Source: Hyphomicrobiales bacterium
GTDB taxonomy: Bacteria > Pseudomonadota > Alphaproteobacteria > Rhizobiales > Rhizobiaceae
DNA: 64,000 bases
Direction of reading: 5' to 3'
Assembly (NCBI GenBank): GCA_900473795.1
Contig: UCMT01000026.1
Location: 62,001-126,000, forward strand
Below, piece after piece: positions 1 through 8,079 of this stretch. The notes under the pieces were generated by a model. It had not been told where the DNA came from, made no database searches, and saw only the letters and a program-made list of their open reading frames with translations. The position numbers were made by a program, and so were the translations under genes. Numbering within the stretch: the first letter of the stretch is position 1; every line of letters starts with the position of its first letter.

Positions 1-538
1 CCGGCAGCGGCATCGGAAAATGCCGCGCCTTGACGGCATCGGCCATGCTGAAGATGACGTTGTAATAGGCAGCCGAACCGTCGGGACCGATATTTCCGGT
101 CAATGAGACGATTCGGTGCTGCGGACATTCCATTGCCGGCAATTGATCGATCGCCGCCTTCAGCGTCCGCCCCGTCCCGATGGCAAGGATGATCGGATCG
201 GTCGATTTCAGCCAGCGCTCGATTTCGGCCGCGCCCGCCTCGGCAATGCCGACGGTCGTCGAGGTCGAGCCGGGATCGCTTGGCACGATATCCACCTGCC
301 GCAGATCGTATTTTTCCTTGAGCCGCTGTCCGAGTTCGAGACAGGCCGCGATCGGATGGTCGAGGCGAACCTTGATCAGCCGCTCGGCCATGGCAAGCGA
401 AACCAGCCGTTGCGCCGACTGCCGCGAGATCCCCATGGCGGACGCAATTTCGTCCTGCGTGCGCCCCGCGACATAATAAAGCCAACCCGCGCGTGCGGCA
501 TCGTCGAGCCTGTTGCTTGCTTCCGGTTTGCGGGCCAT
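1..538 (-). CDS. SorC-family sugar-binding transcriptional regulator, partial (C-terminus off the left edge)
   Basis: The reading frame starts at an ATG at 538 on the minus strand and runs off the window, so about 179 N-terminal residues are visible. The first 60 residues form a helix-turn-helix of the SorC/DeoR sugar-regulator type (YVAGRTQDEIASAMGISRQS). This is followed by the start of the phosphosugar-binding effector domain, with an LAIGTGRTLKAAI loop and an MECPQHRIVSLTGN stretch as in sugar-isomerase-like folds. Such proteins bind DNA as tetramers and are released or activated by a sugar phosphate. The effector and targets cannot be told because the neighbouring sugar genes lie outside the window. 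A perfect inverted repeat sits 17 bases upstream of the start and may be its own operator. Family assignment is confident; function is not. Confidence 0.85.
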   Translation of the reverse strand, partial: MARKPEASNRLDDAARAGWLYYVAGRTQDEIASAMGISRQSAQRLVSLAMAERLIKVRLDHPIAACLELGQRLKEKYDLRQVDIVPSDPGSTSTTVGIAEAGAAEIERWLKSTDPIILAIGTGRTLKAAIDQLPAMECPQHRIVSLTGNIGPDGSAAYYNVIFSMADAVKARHFPMPLP

Positions 539-554
539 CGTCCTGTACTCCTGA

Positions 555-574
555 AAAAAGTGCTGACACTTTTT
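555..574. promoter_or_regulatory. Perfect 8-bp inverted repeat, candidate SorC operator
   Basis: AAAAAGTG at 555-562 and CACTTTTT at 567-574 form a perfect inverted repeat around a four-base centre, just upstream of the regulator gene on the minus strand. Its place suggests autoregulation. The link to the protein is inferred from position only. Confidence 0.45.
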
Positions 575-669
575 CCGGTCTCCTGTCAAACACAGACCTC
601 GATGTTCGTGCTAAAGACAGCAACGAAACCCTTGTGACGCCGCGATTCCGGCGTTTTCATTTTTAAAAT

Positions 670-707
670 TTTACCGTTTGATAAAAAAATAAAGCGTGTT
701 ACCGTTT
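670..707 (+). promoter_or_regulatory. preT upstream region with repeated TTACCGTTT and a degenerate RutR-like site
   Basis: TTACCGTTT occurs at 671-679 and again at 699-707, 28 bases apart, just before preT. The first copy lies in TTTACCGTTTGATAAA (670-685), which matches 10 of the 14 fixed positions of the E. coli RutR consensus TTGACCANNTGGTCAA. This is weak evidence that preTA shares control with the hyuC operon. Confidence 0.3.
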
Positions 708-742
708 CATCATCCTAAGGCATGACATTTGGGAGCAATAAA

Positions 743-2104
743 ATGGGAACGACTGAAACCGGAATAGTGAGCGGACGCCTGTCGCCCGCCGAATATGACA
801 GGAATTTTTCCGATCTGCATCCGTCGCTCGACGAGCATGAAGCGCTGGTCGCCTCCGACCGCTGTTATTTCTGCTACGACGCGCCCTGCATGACGGCCTG
901 TCCCACCTCCATCGATATCCCGCTGTTCATCCGGCAGATATCGACTGGAAACCCGATCGGGTCGGCCAACACCATCTTCGACCAGAATATCCTGGGCGGC
1001 ATGTGCGCCCGCGTCTGTCCCACCGAGACGCTGTGCGAGCAGGCCTGCGTCCGCAACACGGCCGAGCACCGGCCGGTGGAGATCGGCCGGCTGCAGCGCT
1101 ATGCGACCGATATCGCCATGCGCGACAACGTCCAGTTCTACGAGCGCGCCGAGCCGACCGGCAAGTCCATCGCCGTCATCGGCGCCGGCCCGGCGGGCCT
1201 TGCCTGCGCTCATCGCCTGGCCGTCAAGGGCCACGACGTCGTCATCTACGACGCCCGCGAAAAGGCCGGCGGCCTCAACGAATACGGCATCGCCACCTAC
1301 AAGACCGTCGACAGCTTTGCTCAGAAGGAAGTCGACTACGTGCTCTCCATCGGCGGCATCGAAATCCGCAATCGCCAGATGCTGGGCCGCGACTTCTCGC
1401 TGAACGACATGCTTTCGAAGCACGACGCGGTGTTCCTCGGCCTCGGCCTTGCCGGCGTCAACGCGCTGCGTGCCGAAGGCGAAACGGCCGCGGGCGTGGA
1501 AGATGCGGTCGATTTCATCGCGGCTCTCCGGCAGTCGGAAACCAAGTCGGACATCCCGGTCGGCCGCAGGGTCGTGGTGCTTGGCGGCGGCATGACCGCG
1601 GTCGACGCGGCCGTGCAGGCAAAGCTGCTCGGCGCCGAGGAAGTGACCATCTGCTATCGCCGCGGCAAGGACAACATGAACGCGTCGGAGTTCGAGCAGG
1701 ATCTCGCTGCCTCCAAGGGGGTGACCATCCGCCACTGGCTGCAGCCGAAGCGCATTCTCACCCGTGACGGCAAGGTGGCCGGCATCGAGCTCGACTATAC
1801 GGCGCTCGAGGACGGACGTCTCGTCACCACAGGCGAAACTGGCGTGATCACCGCCGATCACGTGCTGAAGGCAATTGGCCAGACCTTCGAGGCCGACGAT
1901 CTCGGCGCGATCGCCCTGCAATGCGGCCGCATCGTCGTCGACGCCGAGGGGCACACCTCGCTCGAGCGCGTCTGGGCCGGCGGCGACTGCGTGCTGGGCG
2001 GCGAGGACCTGACCGTCTCCGCCGTCGCCATGGGCCGCGATGCGGCCGAATCGATCAACCGGGCTCTCGCCGCTGCCACGCAGCCGGTCGTCGCCGTCGC
2101 TTGA
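743..2104 (+). CDS. preT: NAD-dependent dihydropyrimidine dehydrogenase, subunit PreT
   Basis: This is the flavin and Fe-S subunit of the two-component dihydropyrimidine dehydrogenase that reduces uracil and thymine to the 5,6-dihydro forms. The N-terminus carries the GltD-like cysteine clusters (C41, C44, C49, C53, then CARVCPTETLCEQAC near residue 91). These are followed by an FAD Rossmann motif VIGAGPAGLACAH near 145, a second NAD(P) motif VVLGGGMTAVDAA near 275, and a C-terminal VWAGGDCVLGG FAD loop. I prefer the ATG at 743, which has GGGAG seven bases upstream, over the in-frame ATG at 722, which has no ribosome site. At 453 residues it has normal family length. preA follows 15 bases later, so the two are one operon and probably form a PreT2-PreA2 complex in the cytoplasm. 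Confidence 0.93.
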   Translation: MGTTETGIVSGRLSPAEYDRNFSDLHPSLDEHEALVASDRCYFCYDAPCMTACPTSIDIPLFIRQISTGNPIGSANTIFDQNILGGMCARVCPTETLCEQACVRNTAEHRPVEIGRLQRYATDIAMRDNVQFYERAEPTGKSIAVIGAGPAGLACAHRLAVKGHDVVIYDAREKAGGLNEYGIATYKTVDSFAQKEVDYVLSIGGIEIRNRQMLGRDFSLNDMLSKHDAVFLGLGLAGVNALRAEGETAAGVEDAVDFIAALRQSETKSDIPVGRRVVVLGGGMTAVDAAVQAKLLGAEEVTICYRRGKDNMNASEFEQDLAASKGVTIRHWLQPKRILTRDGKVAGIELDYTALEDGRLVTTGETGVITADHVLKAIGQTFEADDLGAIALQCGRIVVDAEGHTSLERVWAGGDCVLGGEDLTVSAVAMGRDAAESINRALAAATQPVVAVA

Positions 2105-2119
2105 AGGGGAGAATGAACA

Positions 2120-3433
2120 ATGGCTGATCTCCGCAATAACTTCGTCGGCATCAAGTCCCCGAACCCGTTCTGGCTGGCCTCGGCGCCGCCGACCGACAAG
2201 GCCTACAACGTCGAGCGCGCCTTCAAGGCGGGCTGGGGCGGCGTGGTCTGGAAGACACTGGGCGAAGAAGGCCCGCCGGTCGTCAACGTCAACGGCCCGC
2301 GCTACGGCGCGATCTGGGGCGCCGACCGCCGCCTGCTCGGCCTCAACAATATCGAGCTCATCACCGACCGCGACCTCTACACCAACCTGCGCGAAATGAA
2401 GCAGGTGAAGATGAACTGGCCGGACCGGGCCCTGATCGCCTCGATCATGGTGCCTTGCGACGAAAATGCCTGGAAGGCGATCCTGCCGCTGGTGGAAGAA
2501 ACCGGCGCCGACGGCATCGAGCTCAACTTCGGCTGTCCGCACGGCATGTCGGAGCGCGGCATGGGCGCTGCCGTCGGACAGGTGCCGGAATATATCGAGA
2601 TGGTGGTGCGCTGGTGCAAGCAGTACACCCGCATGCCGGTCATCACCAAGCTGACGCCGAACATTACCGACATCCGCAAGCCCGCCCGCGCCGCCAAGAG
2701 CGGCGGTACCGATGCGGTCTCGCTGATCAACACGATCAACTCGATCACCTCGGTCAATCTGGACACGTTCTCGCCGGAACCGTCGATCGACGGCAAGGGC
2801 AGCCATGGCGGCTATTGCGGACCGGCGGTGAAACCGATCGCTCTCAACATGGTGGCCGAGATCGCCCGCGATCCGGAGACCTACGGCCTGCCAATCTCCG
2901 GTATCGGCGGCATCACCACCTGGCGCGATGCGGCAGAATTCCTGGTTCTCGGTGCCGGCAATGTTCAAGTCTGCACCGCAGCCATGACCTACGGCTTCAA
3001 GATCGTCCAGGAAATGATCACCGGTCTTTCCAGCTGGATGGATGCCAAGGGCCATCGCAGTCTCGACGACATCTGCGGCCGCGCCGTCCCGAATGTTTCC
3101 GACTGGCAGTACCTCAACCTCAATTATGTCGCCAAGGCCCGCATCGACCAGGATGCCTGCATCAAATGCGGCCGCTGTCATATCGCCTGCGAGGATACCT
3201 CGCATCAGGCGATCACCCAGTATGTCGACGGCATCAGGCATTTCGAGGTGATGGAAGACGAATGCGTCGGCTGCAATCTCTGCGTCAACGTCTGTCCCGT
3301 GCAGGACTGCATCACCATGGTCGGCCTCGAACCCGGCACGCTGGATGAGCGCACCGGCAAGGTCGTCGATGCGAACTACGCCAACTGGACGACCCATCCG
3401 AACAACCCGATGGCGCGGCAGGCCGCGGAATAA
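2120..3433 (+). CDS. preA: NAD-dependent dihydropyrimidine dehydrogenase, subunit PreA
   Basis: This is the catalytic partner of PreT, a class of dihydroorotate-dehydrogenase-like TIM barrel binding FMN and the pyrimidine. The barrel (residues about 1-320) has the substrate-loop segments NFGCPHGM and SGIGGITTW. The C-terminus adds a two-cluster ferredoxin: CIKCGRCHIAC near 345 and CVGCNLCVNVCPVQDC near 380. It is 437 residues, as expected for bacterial PreA. A good ribosome site (AGGGGAGAA, 2105-2113) precedes the ATG. It supplies the first step of the reductive pyrimidine pathway that the hydA and hyuC genes at 6669-10078 complete. Confidence 0.94.
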   Translation: MADLRNNFVGIKSPNPFWLASAPPTDKAYNVERAFKAGWGGVVWKTLGEEGPPVVNVNGPRYGAIWGADRRLLGLNNIELITDRDLYTNLREMKQVKMNWPDRALIASIMVPCDENAWKAILPLVEETGADGIELNFGCPHGMSERGMGAAVGQVPEYIEMVVRWCKQYTRMPVITKLTPNITDIRKPARAAKSGGTDAVSLINTINSITSVNLDTFSPEPSIDGKGSHGGYCGPAVKPIALNMVAEIARDPETYGLPISGIGGITTWRDAAEFLVLGAGNVQVCTAAMTYGFKIVQEMITGLSSWMDAKGHRSLDDICGRAVPNVSDWQYLNLNYVAKARIDQDACIKCGRCHIACEDTSHQAITQYVDGIRHFEVMEDECVGCNLCVNVCPVQDCITMVGLEPGTLDERTGKVVDANYANWTTHPNNPMARQAAE

Positions 3434-3448
3434 GGGCTTTTGAATGCA

Positions 3449-3484
3449 AATCGGCCGCTTCGTTTTAAATCGAGGCGGCCGATT
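3449..3484 (+). terminator. Hairpin after preA
   Basis: AATCGGCCGC at 3449-3458 pairs with GCGGCCGATT at 3475-3484, and TCG at 3460-3462 pairs with CGA at 3471-3473. The stem is strong but not followed by a T-run, so it may end or stabilise the preTA transcript. Confidence 0.6.
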
Positions 3485-3562
3485 GCCATTGATCGGCGCT
3501 GCAAACCTGTTACGGAACGCCCGCTGCAATCGACTGCAGCGCCCCAAGACAGGAGGCCGACC

Positions 3563-3594
3563 ATGTCACGCAAAGCGCGTCACGCTTGACGCGC
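3563..3594 (+). other. Eight-codon leader-like ORF with strong SD and overlapping hairpin
   Basis: In the 435-base gap between preA and the cyclase gene there is a perfect AGGAGG at 3551-3556, seven bases before ATG 3563. That ATG opens an eight-residue frame (MSRKARHA) ending at 3589. GCGCGTCA at 3575-3582 and TGACGCGC at 3587-3594 form a perfect 8-bp stem covering the stop codon. It looks like a leader peptide with a hairpin, but it may be chance. I see no other gene in 3434-3869. Confidence 0.3.
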
Positions 3595-3869
3595 GGCGCT
3601 GTAGTCTCCGGCCGCTATGATGGCATCGAGCGGGATCATTACTTTTAGAAAGCGAAACTGAAGGATGAGCGCAGGCGTCCGGCCTATTCCTGGCGCCTGT
3701 GGTCCGCGTTGGACTTCGTCGCGAAACCTTACAAACGCGCTCGGCAATAACGGATTGGACACGAAATTGCGACGATGCGTCCACAAAACGTGCGTTGCCC
3801 CTGATCGCGAACTCGTCAATAAGAAGCACGACACTACGTCGCCAGCGGCCGCCAACTCCGGATATCTGA

Positions 3870-5537
3870 TTGAAAATTGCCTCTTCTCGAACGCGCAAAA
3901 GGCTGCATCTGCTGACAGGCGCCAGCCTGGGATTGTTCCTGCTGACCCATTTTTCCAATCACGCCCTCGGCCTTGTCTCGGTCGAGGCGATGGAAAGAAT
4001 GCGCGTTGTCTTCAACCTGATCTGGCGAAGCTGGCCGGGCACGATCCTGCTGTACGGCTCGTTGTTCGTGCATTTTCTGTTGGCGCTTGAAAGCCTGTAT
4101 CGCCGGCAAACCCTGCGCATGCCGGTTCGGGAAGCGCTGAAGATCATCTTCGGGCTTTCCTTTCCCTTCCTCATCGTCGGCCATGTGGTCAGCACCCGCA
4201 TCGAATGGATGCTGACAGGCTCTGGTGACGGCTATTACGAAGTGCTGCCGGTCCTCTGGTCGAGCACTTTTGGCGCAACACGGCAATCCCTTGGTCTCAT
4301 TCTCGCCTGGTCGCATGGCTGCCTCGGCGCCTGGTTCTGGATGCGCGGCCGCAACTGGTATCCACGTTATTTCCTGTTTTTCTATTCCTTCGCACTCCTC
4401 GTCCCGCTGCTGGCCCTGCTCGGTTTCGCCGTTGCCGCACGGTCCCTGGAGGGTGGGATGCCGTCCGAAGCATGGTTCATGTCCAACCATGCGCGGCCGG
4501 AAATCCTCGGACAAATCCGACTTTCCATCATTGCCGGCCTGTTGACGATGATTAGCGGAACGCTCGTTCTGCGCGCAATCCCGGTGCGGGGAAAGGTGCG
4601 GATCACCTATCCCGACCGGGCCATCTCGGTTGCGAAAGGCTTCAGCGTGCTTGAGGCGAGCCGCGCCGCCGGAATTCCGCATATCTCGATCTGCGGCGGC
4701 CGCGGCCGCTGCTCGACCTGTCGCGTGCGAGTGACGGAGGGTCTGGATCGGCTGTCGTCGCCAAACGAGGCCGAGAAGGCGACGCTTATGCGTATCCGCG
4801 CGCCCGACGATGTCCGCCTCGCCTGCCAACTGCGGCCGAACCACAACCTGTCGATCGCGCCCGTTCTCGGAGCCGACAATATCGGCCTGAAGGCCCAGCC
4901 GAGCGAGCAGCAGGCAGCCGGTCGCGAGCGCCGCATCGCGGTCCTCTTCTGCGACCTGCGCGACTTCACCCTGCTTGCCCAGAAGCAATTGCCGTTCGAT
5001 ACCGTCTTCCTGCTGAACCGTTATTTCGAAACCATCGGCGAGGCTGTCGAAGGATCCGGTGGTGTGATCGACAAGTTTATCGGCGACGGCGCTTTGGCGA
5101 TCTTCGGGCTGAGCAACACCATCGAGGAAGCCTGCGCCCAGGCACTCGCCGCAACGGTGCGCATCGCCAATGGCGTCGAAGTGCTCAACCGCAATTTCAT
5201 GAGCGAACTCGATAAGCCGCTGCGCATTGCGATGGGCATGCATGCCGGTCCGGCAATCATCGGCCAGATCGGCTACGGCAAGGCCTCGTCGCTGACCGCC
5301 GTCGGCGACACCATCAACGCTGCGAGCCGGCTGGAAGGGTTTGCCAAGGAGTATGATGCGCAACTGGCCGTTTCCGCCGACGTCGTGCGCTACGCCGGGC
5401 TTACGGTCGACGACCGGGAAAGCTACGACATCTCCATTCGGGGCCGTGCGGGCACGCTCGAAACACTCATTATCCAGAACGCGGCGGAGATCGGAATCAT
5501 GATGGCTTCCGGGAACCAGAAGGAGACGCAGGCCTGA
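3870..5537 (+). CDS. cyaC: CyaC-type class III adenylate cyclase with heme-type membrane anchor and ferredoxin domain
   Basis: This fusion of three modules probably makes cAMP in response to respiratory-chain redox state. Residues about 12-235 form six membrane helices with paired histidines in THFSNH (H27, H31), VHFLLALES, VGHVVS and AWSHGC. These resemble the diheme-b anchor of succinate-quinone oxidoreductases. Residues about 245-325 form a plant-type 2Fe-2S ferredoxin (C275, C281, C284, C319). The remainder is a class III cyclase with VLFCDLRDFT metal aspartates (D362, D366), FIGDGALAIFG and a TAVGDTINAASRLEG segment. A quinone-responsive CyaC of this anchor type is known from Sinorhizobium meliloti. 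The start is uncertain: the frame opens directly after a stop with TTG at 3870 and a weak ribosome site, but the first helix requires a start near here. Confidence 0.85.
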   Translation: MKIASSRTRKRLHLLTGASLGLFLLTHFSNHALGLVSVEAMERMRVVFNLIWRSWPGTILLYGSLFVHFLLALESLYRRQTLRMPVREALKIIFGLSFPFLIVGHVVSTRIEWMLTGSGDGYYEVLPVLWSSTFGATRQSLGLILAWSHGCLGAWFWMRGRNWYPRYFLFFYSFALLVPLLALLGFAVAARSLEGGMPSEAWFMSNHARPEILGQIRLSIIAGLLTMISGTLVLRAIPVRGKVRITYPDRAISVAKGFSVLEASRAAGIPHISICGGRGRCSTCRVRVTEGLDRLSSPNEAEKATLMRIRAPDDVRLACQLRPNHNLSIAPVLGADNIGLKAQPSEQQAAGRERRIAVLFCDLRDFTLLAQKQLPFDTVFLLNRYFETIGEAVEGSGGVIDKFIGDGALAIFGLSNTIEEACAQALAATVRIANGVEVLNRNFMSELDKPLRIAMGMHAGPAIIGQIGYGKASSLTAVGDTINAASRLEGFAKEYDAQLAVSADVVRYAGLTVDDRESYDISIRGRAGTLETLIIQNAAEIGIMMASGNQKETQA

Positions 5538-5579
5538 TCGCAGAGCTATTGCAGATGTAGCGACGGGGTTTGCGACAAA

Positions 5580-5709
5580 CTCCCTCTTCTCCCCCGCGGG
5601 GAGAAGTGCCGAGCGTATGCGAGGCGATGAGGGGGGCGGCAATTTCGGTGCCAGCCGCCCCCTCATCCGGCCCTGCGGGCCACCTTCTCCCCGTCGGGGA
5701 GAAGAGGAA
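5580..5709. repeat. RIME-like GC-rich mosaic palindromic repeat
   Basis: Three nested or adjacent inverted repeats fill the gap between the convergent cyclase gene and rutR. They are CTTCTCCC paired with GGGAGAAG at 5586-5606, GATGAGGGGGGCGGC facing GCCGCCCCCTCATC around 5627-5668, and CTTCTCCCC paired with GGGGAGAAG at 5684-5704. The pattern matches the rhizobial intergenic mosaic elements and probably also terminates transcription from both sides. A related element lies at 29514-29622. Confidence 0.75.
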
Positions 5710-5726
5710 GCCAACGCCGACGGCAG

Positions 5727-6377
5727 CTACGCGTTCCCGTCCTTGATTTCCAGGCCCTTGACGAACAACTGCTCCAGAAACCGCGCGGCGTCCTCGAATC
5801 GTCCCTCGCCTGACCGCTCCTCACCAAGCACGTCGCGCACCTGCACATCGAAATCGGCATAATGCTGCGTTGTGGACCAGATGGCGAAGATCAGGTGGTA
5901 GGGATCGCATTTGGCAATCTTGCCGGCCTTCGCCCAGGCCCGGATCACCTCCACCTTCTCATCCACCAGCGTCTTCAACGGCCCTTTCAGTTCGTCCTCG
6001 ATATGCGGCGCGCCCTGCAGGATCTCGTTGGCAAACAGCCGGCTCTCGCGCGGGAAATCGCGAGCCATTTCCAACTTGCGGCGGATATAGCTGCAAATCT
6101 CGGAAACCGGATTTCCCTCGGCGTCGAACTCCCGCAGCGGATCGAGCCAACTGTCGAGAACGCGGTCGATCAGCGCCCGGTGCATCGCTTCCTTGGTGCG
6201 GAAATAATAGAGCAGGTTCGGCTTCGACATGCCCGCCACGTCGGCGATCTGATCGATGGTGCTGCCGCGAAAGCCGTGGGTGGCGAACACGTCCAGCGCC
6301 GCCTCCAGAATCTGTTCTTCCTTCTCCTCCTGGATGCGGGTTCGCCTTTGTGTTCGGGCTGCCCTCGGAAGTACCAT
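5727..6377 (-). CDS. rutR: TetR-family pyrimidine-responsive regulator RutR
   Basis: This 216-residue repressor is predicted to bind uracil or thymine and control pyrimidine catabolism. The N-terminus has a typical TetR helix-turn-helix (STIDQIADVAGMSKPNLLYYF, split around residue 45). The C-terminal ligand domain has the RutR-like run AIWSTTQHYADF. It is divergent from hyuC and the intergenic region contains a near-consensus RutR box, so it likely regulates both directions. Identity rests on sequence recognition and context; a different TetR with the same role is less likely. Confidence 0.88.
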   Translation of the reverse strand: MVLPRAARTQRRTRIQEEKEEQILEAALDVFATHGFRGSTIDQIADVAGMSKPNLLYYFRTKEAMHRALIDRVLDSWLDPLREFDAEGNPVSEICSYIRRKLEMARDFPRESRLFANEILQGAPHIEDELKGPLKTLVDEKVEVIRAWAKAGKIAKCDPYHLIFAIWSTTQHYADFDVQVRDVLGEERSGEGRFEDAARFLEQLFVKGLEIKDGNA

Positions 6378-6514
6378 GTTCCCCCCTGTCTTCTCACCAA
6401 TCGCCGCCTGCGCGCGGCTTGAAAACGCCCGAAAACCGCTTGATTTAAAAATTCGGACGGCACTTCCGTTTTTTCCGTTTTTCGTCTTGAGTGCGGCAAC
6501 GGAAGTTGTAATGT

Positions 6515-6530
6515 TTTACCAACCGGTCAA
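6515..6530. promoter_or_regulatory. RutR-type operator between rutR and hyuC
   Basis: TTTACCAACCGGTCAA matches 12 of the 14 fixed bases of the E. coli RutR consensus TTGACCANNTGGTCAA and is itself a near-palindrome. It lies 137 bases before rutR and 138 before hyuC, in the shared divergent promoter region. Confidence 0.7.
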
Positions 6531-6668
6531 ATTATCAGTCAGTTCAAATTCAAACGCAACGGCTGATCGCAGGGCAATCGAAAAAACCAGATGGCCCCGA
6601 TTCGACCGACGGGAACAAGGGGATGCGCACCACCGCGTGCCGCCCGCAAAACGATGAGGAGAGCGGCC

Positions 6669-7922
6669 ATGGTAGCAGCACCGGGCGAGAACATGCGCGT
6701 CAATGCGGACCGTCTTTGGGCGACGCTGATGGACATGGCGAAGATCGGCCCCGGCGTTGCCGGCGGCAACAACCGCCAGACGCTGACGGACGAAGACGGC
6801 GAAGGCCGCAAGCTCTTCAAGACCTGGTGCGAAGACGCAGGCCTGACTGTCGGCGTCGACAAGATGGGCACGATGTTTGCCACCCGCCCCGGCACCGATC
6901 CCGAGGCGCTGCCGGTCTATGTCGGCTCGCATCTCGACACACAGCCGACCGGCGGCAAGTATGACGGCGTGCTTGGCGTGCTCGGCGCGCTCGAAGTCGT
7001 GCGCACCATGAACGATCTCGGCATCAAGACCAAACACCCGATCGTCGTCACCAACTGGACCAATGAGGAAGGCGCGCGTTTTGCCCCCGCCATGCTCGCC
7101 TCCGGCGTCTTCGCCGGCGTCCATACCCTCGACTACGCCTATGACCGCAAGGACCCGGACGGCAAGACCTTCGGCGACGAGTTGAAGCGCATCGGCTGGC
7201 TGGGTGACGAAGAGGTCGGCGCCCGCAAGATGCACGCCTATTTCGAATATCACATCGAGCAGGGCCCGATCCTCGAGGCGGAAGACAAGACGATCGGCGT
7301 CGTCACCCACTGTCAAGGCCTCTGGTGGCTGGAATTCACCCTCACGGGCCGCGAAGCGCACACCGGCTCGACACCGATGAACATGCGTGTCAACGCAGGC
7401 CTTGCCATGGCGCGCATCATCGAAATGGTTCAGGGTGTCGCGATGGAAAACCAGCCGGGCGCCGTCGGCGGTGTCGGCCAGGTGTTCTTCTCGCCCAACT
7501 CCCGCAACGTCCTGCCCGGCAAGGTGGTCTTCACCGTCGATATCCGCTCGCCGGACAAAGCCAAGCTCGACCGCATGCGCGCCAGGATCGAGGCCGAGGC
7601 GCCCGGCATCACCGAGCCGCTCGGCGTCGGCTGTTCCATCGAGGCGATCGGCCATTTCGCGCCGGTCACCTTCGATCCGACGCTTGTGACTGCCGTGCGC
7701 ACCGCCGCCGAAAAGCTCGGCTACAGCCACATGAACCTCATCTCCGGCGCCGGCCACGACGCCTGCTGGGCCGCCAAGGTCGCGCCCGCCACCATGGTCA
7801 TGTGCCCCTGCGTCGGTGGCCTCAGCCACAACGAAGCGGAGGACATTTCGAAGGAATGGGCGTCCGCCGGCTGCGACGTGCTGTTCCATGCGGTCGTCGA
7901 GACGGCGGGGATTGTGGAGTGA
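6669..7922 (+). CDS. hyuC: N-carbamoyl-beta-alanine amidohydrolase (M20 family Zn hydrolase)
   Basis: This is the third step of reductive pyrimidine breakdown: N-carbamoyl-beta-alanine (or the beta-aminoisobutyrate form from thymine) gives the beta-amino acid, CO2 and ammonia. M20 metal ligands are visible in GSHLDTQPTGGKYDG, in NEEGARF and in the C-terminal GAGHDAC and CVGGLSHNEAED segments. EYHIEQGPILE holds the catalytic region, and the lid domain sits between. The ATG at 6669 has GAGGAG seven bases upstream; the in-frame ATG at 6591 lacks one and would add 26 unlikely residues. Length is 417 residues, standard for the family. It heads a tightly coupled operon running to hydA. Hydantoinase-type or allantoate amidohydrolase activity is possible by family, but preTA and hydA favour the pyrimidine role. 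Confidence 0.9.
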   Translation: MVAAPGENMRVNADRLWATLMDMAKIGPGVAGGNNRQTLTDEDGEGRKLFKTWCEDAGLTVGVDKMGTMFATRPGTDPEALPVYVGSHLDTQPTGGKYDGVLGVLGALEVVRTMNDLGIKTKHPIVVTNWTNEEGARFAPAMLASGVFAGVHTLDYAYDRKDPDGKTFGDELKRIGWLGDEEVGARKMHAYFEYHIEQGPILEAEDKTIGVVTHCQGLWWLEFTLTGREAHTGSTPMNMRVNAGLAMARIIEMVQGVAMENQPGAVGGVGQVFFSPNSRNVLPGKVVFTVDIRSPDKAKLDRMRARIEAEAPGITEPLGVGCSIEAIGHFAPVTFDPTLVTAVRTAAEKLGYSHMNLISGAGHDACWAAKVAPATMVMCPCVGGLSHNEAEDISKEWASAGCDVLFHAVVETAGIVE

Positions 7923-7926
7923 AGCC

Positions 7927-8076
7927 ATGAACATCGCCGCAAACATCGTGAAGGATCGGCAGAGCGACGAGCGGCAACGAAGGATCGATCTCGCTGCCCT
8001 GACCGGCGACCCTTGTCACCGAGACGGCGCCGTCGAATCTTTCCCGACGAAGCAGCCGCTTAGCGCGGAGGTCTGA
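7927..8076 (+). CDS. Small hypothetical protein (49 aa) in the pyrimidine operon
   Basis: A 49-codon frame starts four bases after the hyuC stop, with GGAG at 7916-7919 seven bases before its ATG. The GTG of the next gene follows its stop by three bases. The product is polar and charged, with no membrane segment or motif I recognise. The ribosome site and coupling make it plausible. Conservation is needed to confirm it. Confidence 0.45.
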   Translation: MNIAANIVKDRQSDERQRRIDLAALTGDPCHRDGAVESFPTKQPLSAEV

Positions 8077-8079
8077 ACA

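Noticed and set aside
710..3547. A 945-residue minus-strand frame opposite preTA
   Set aside because: It is antisense to two certain genes, has low-complexity His/Asp/Arg-rich composition, no ribosome site and no domain. Long antisense frames are expected in GC-rich coding DNA.
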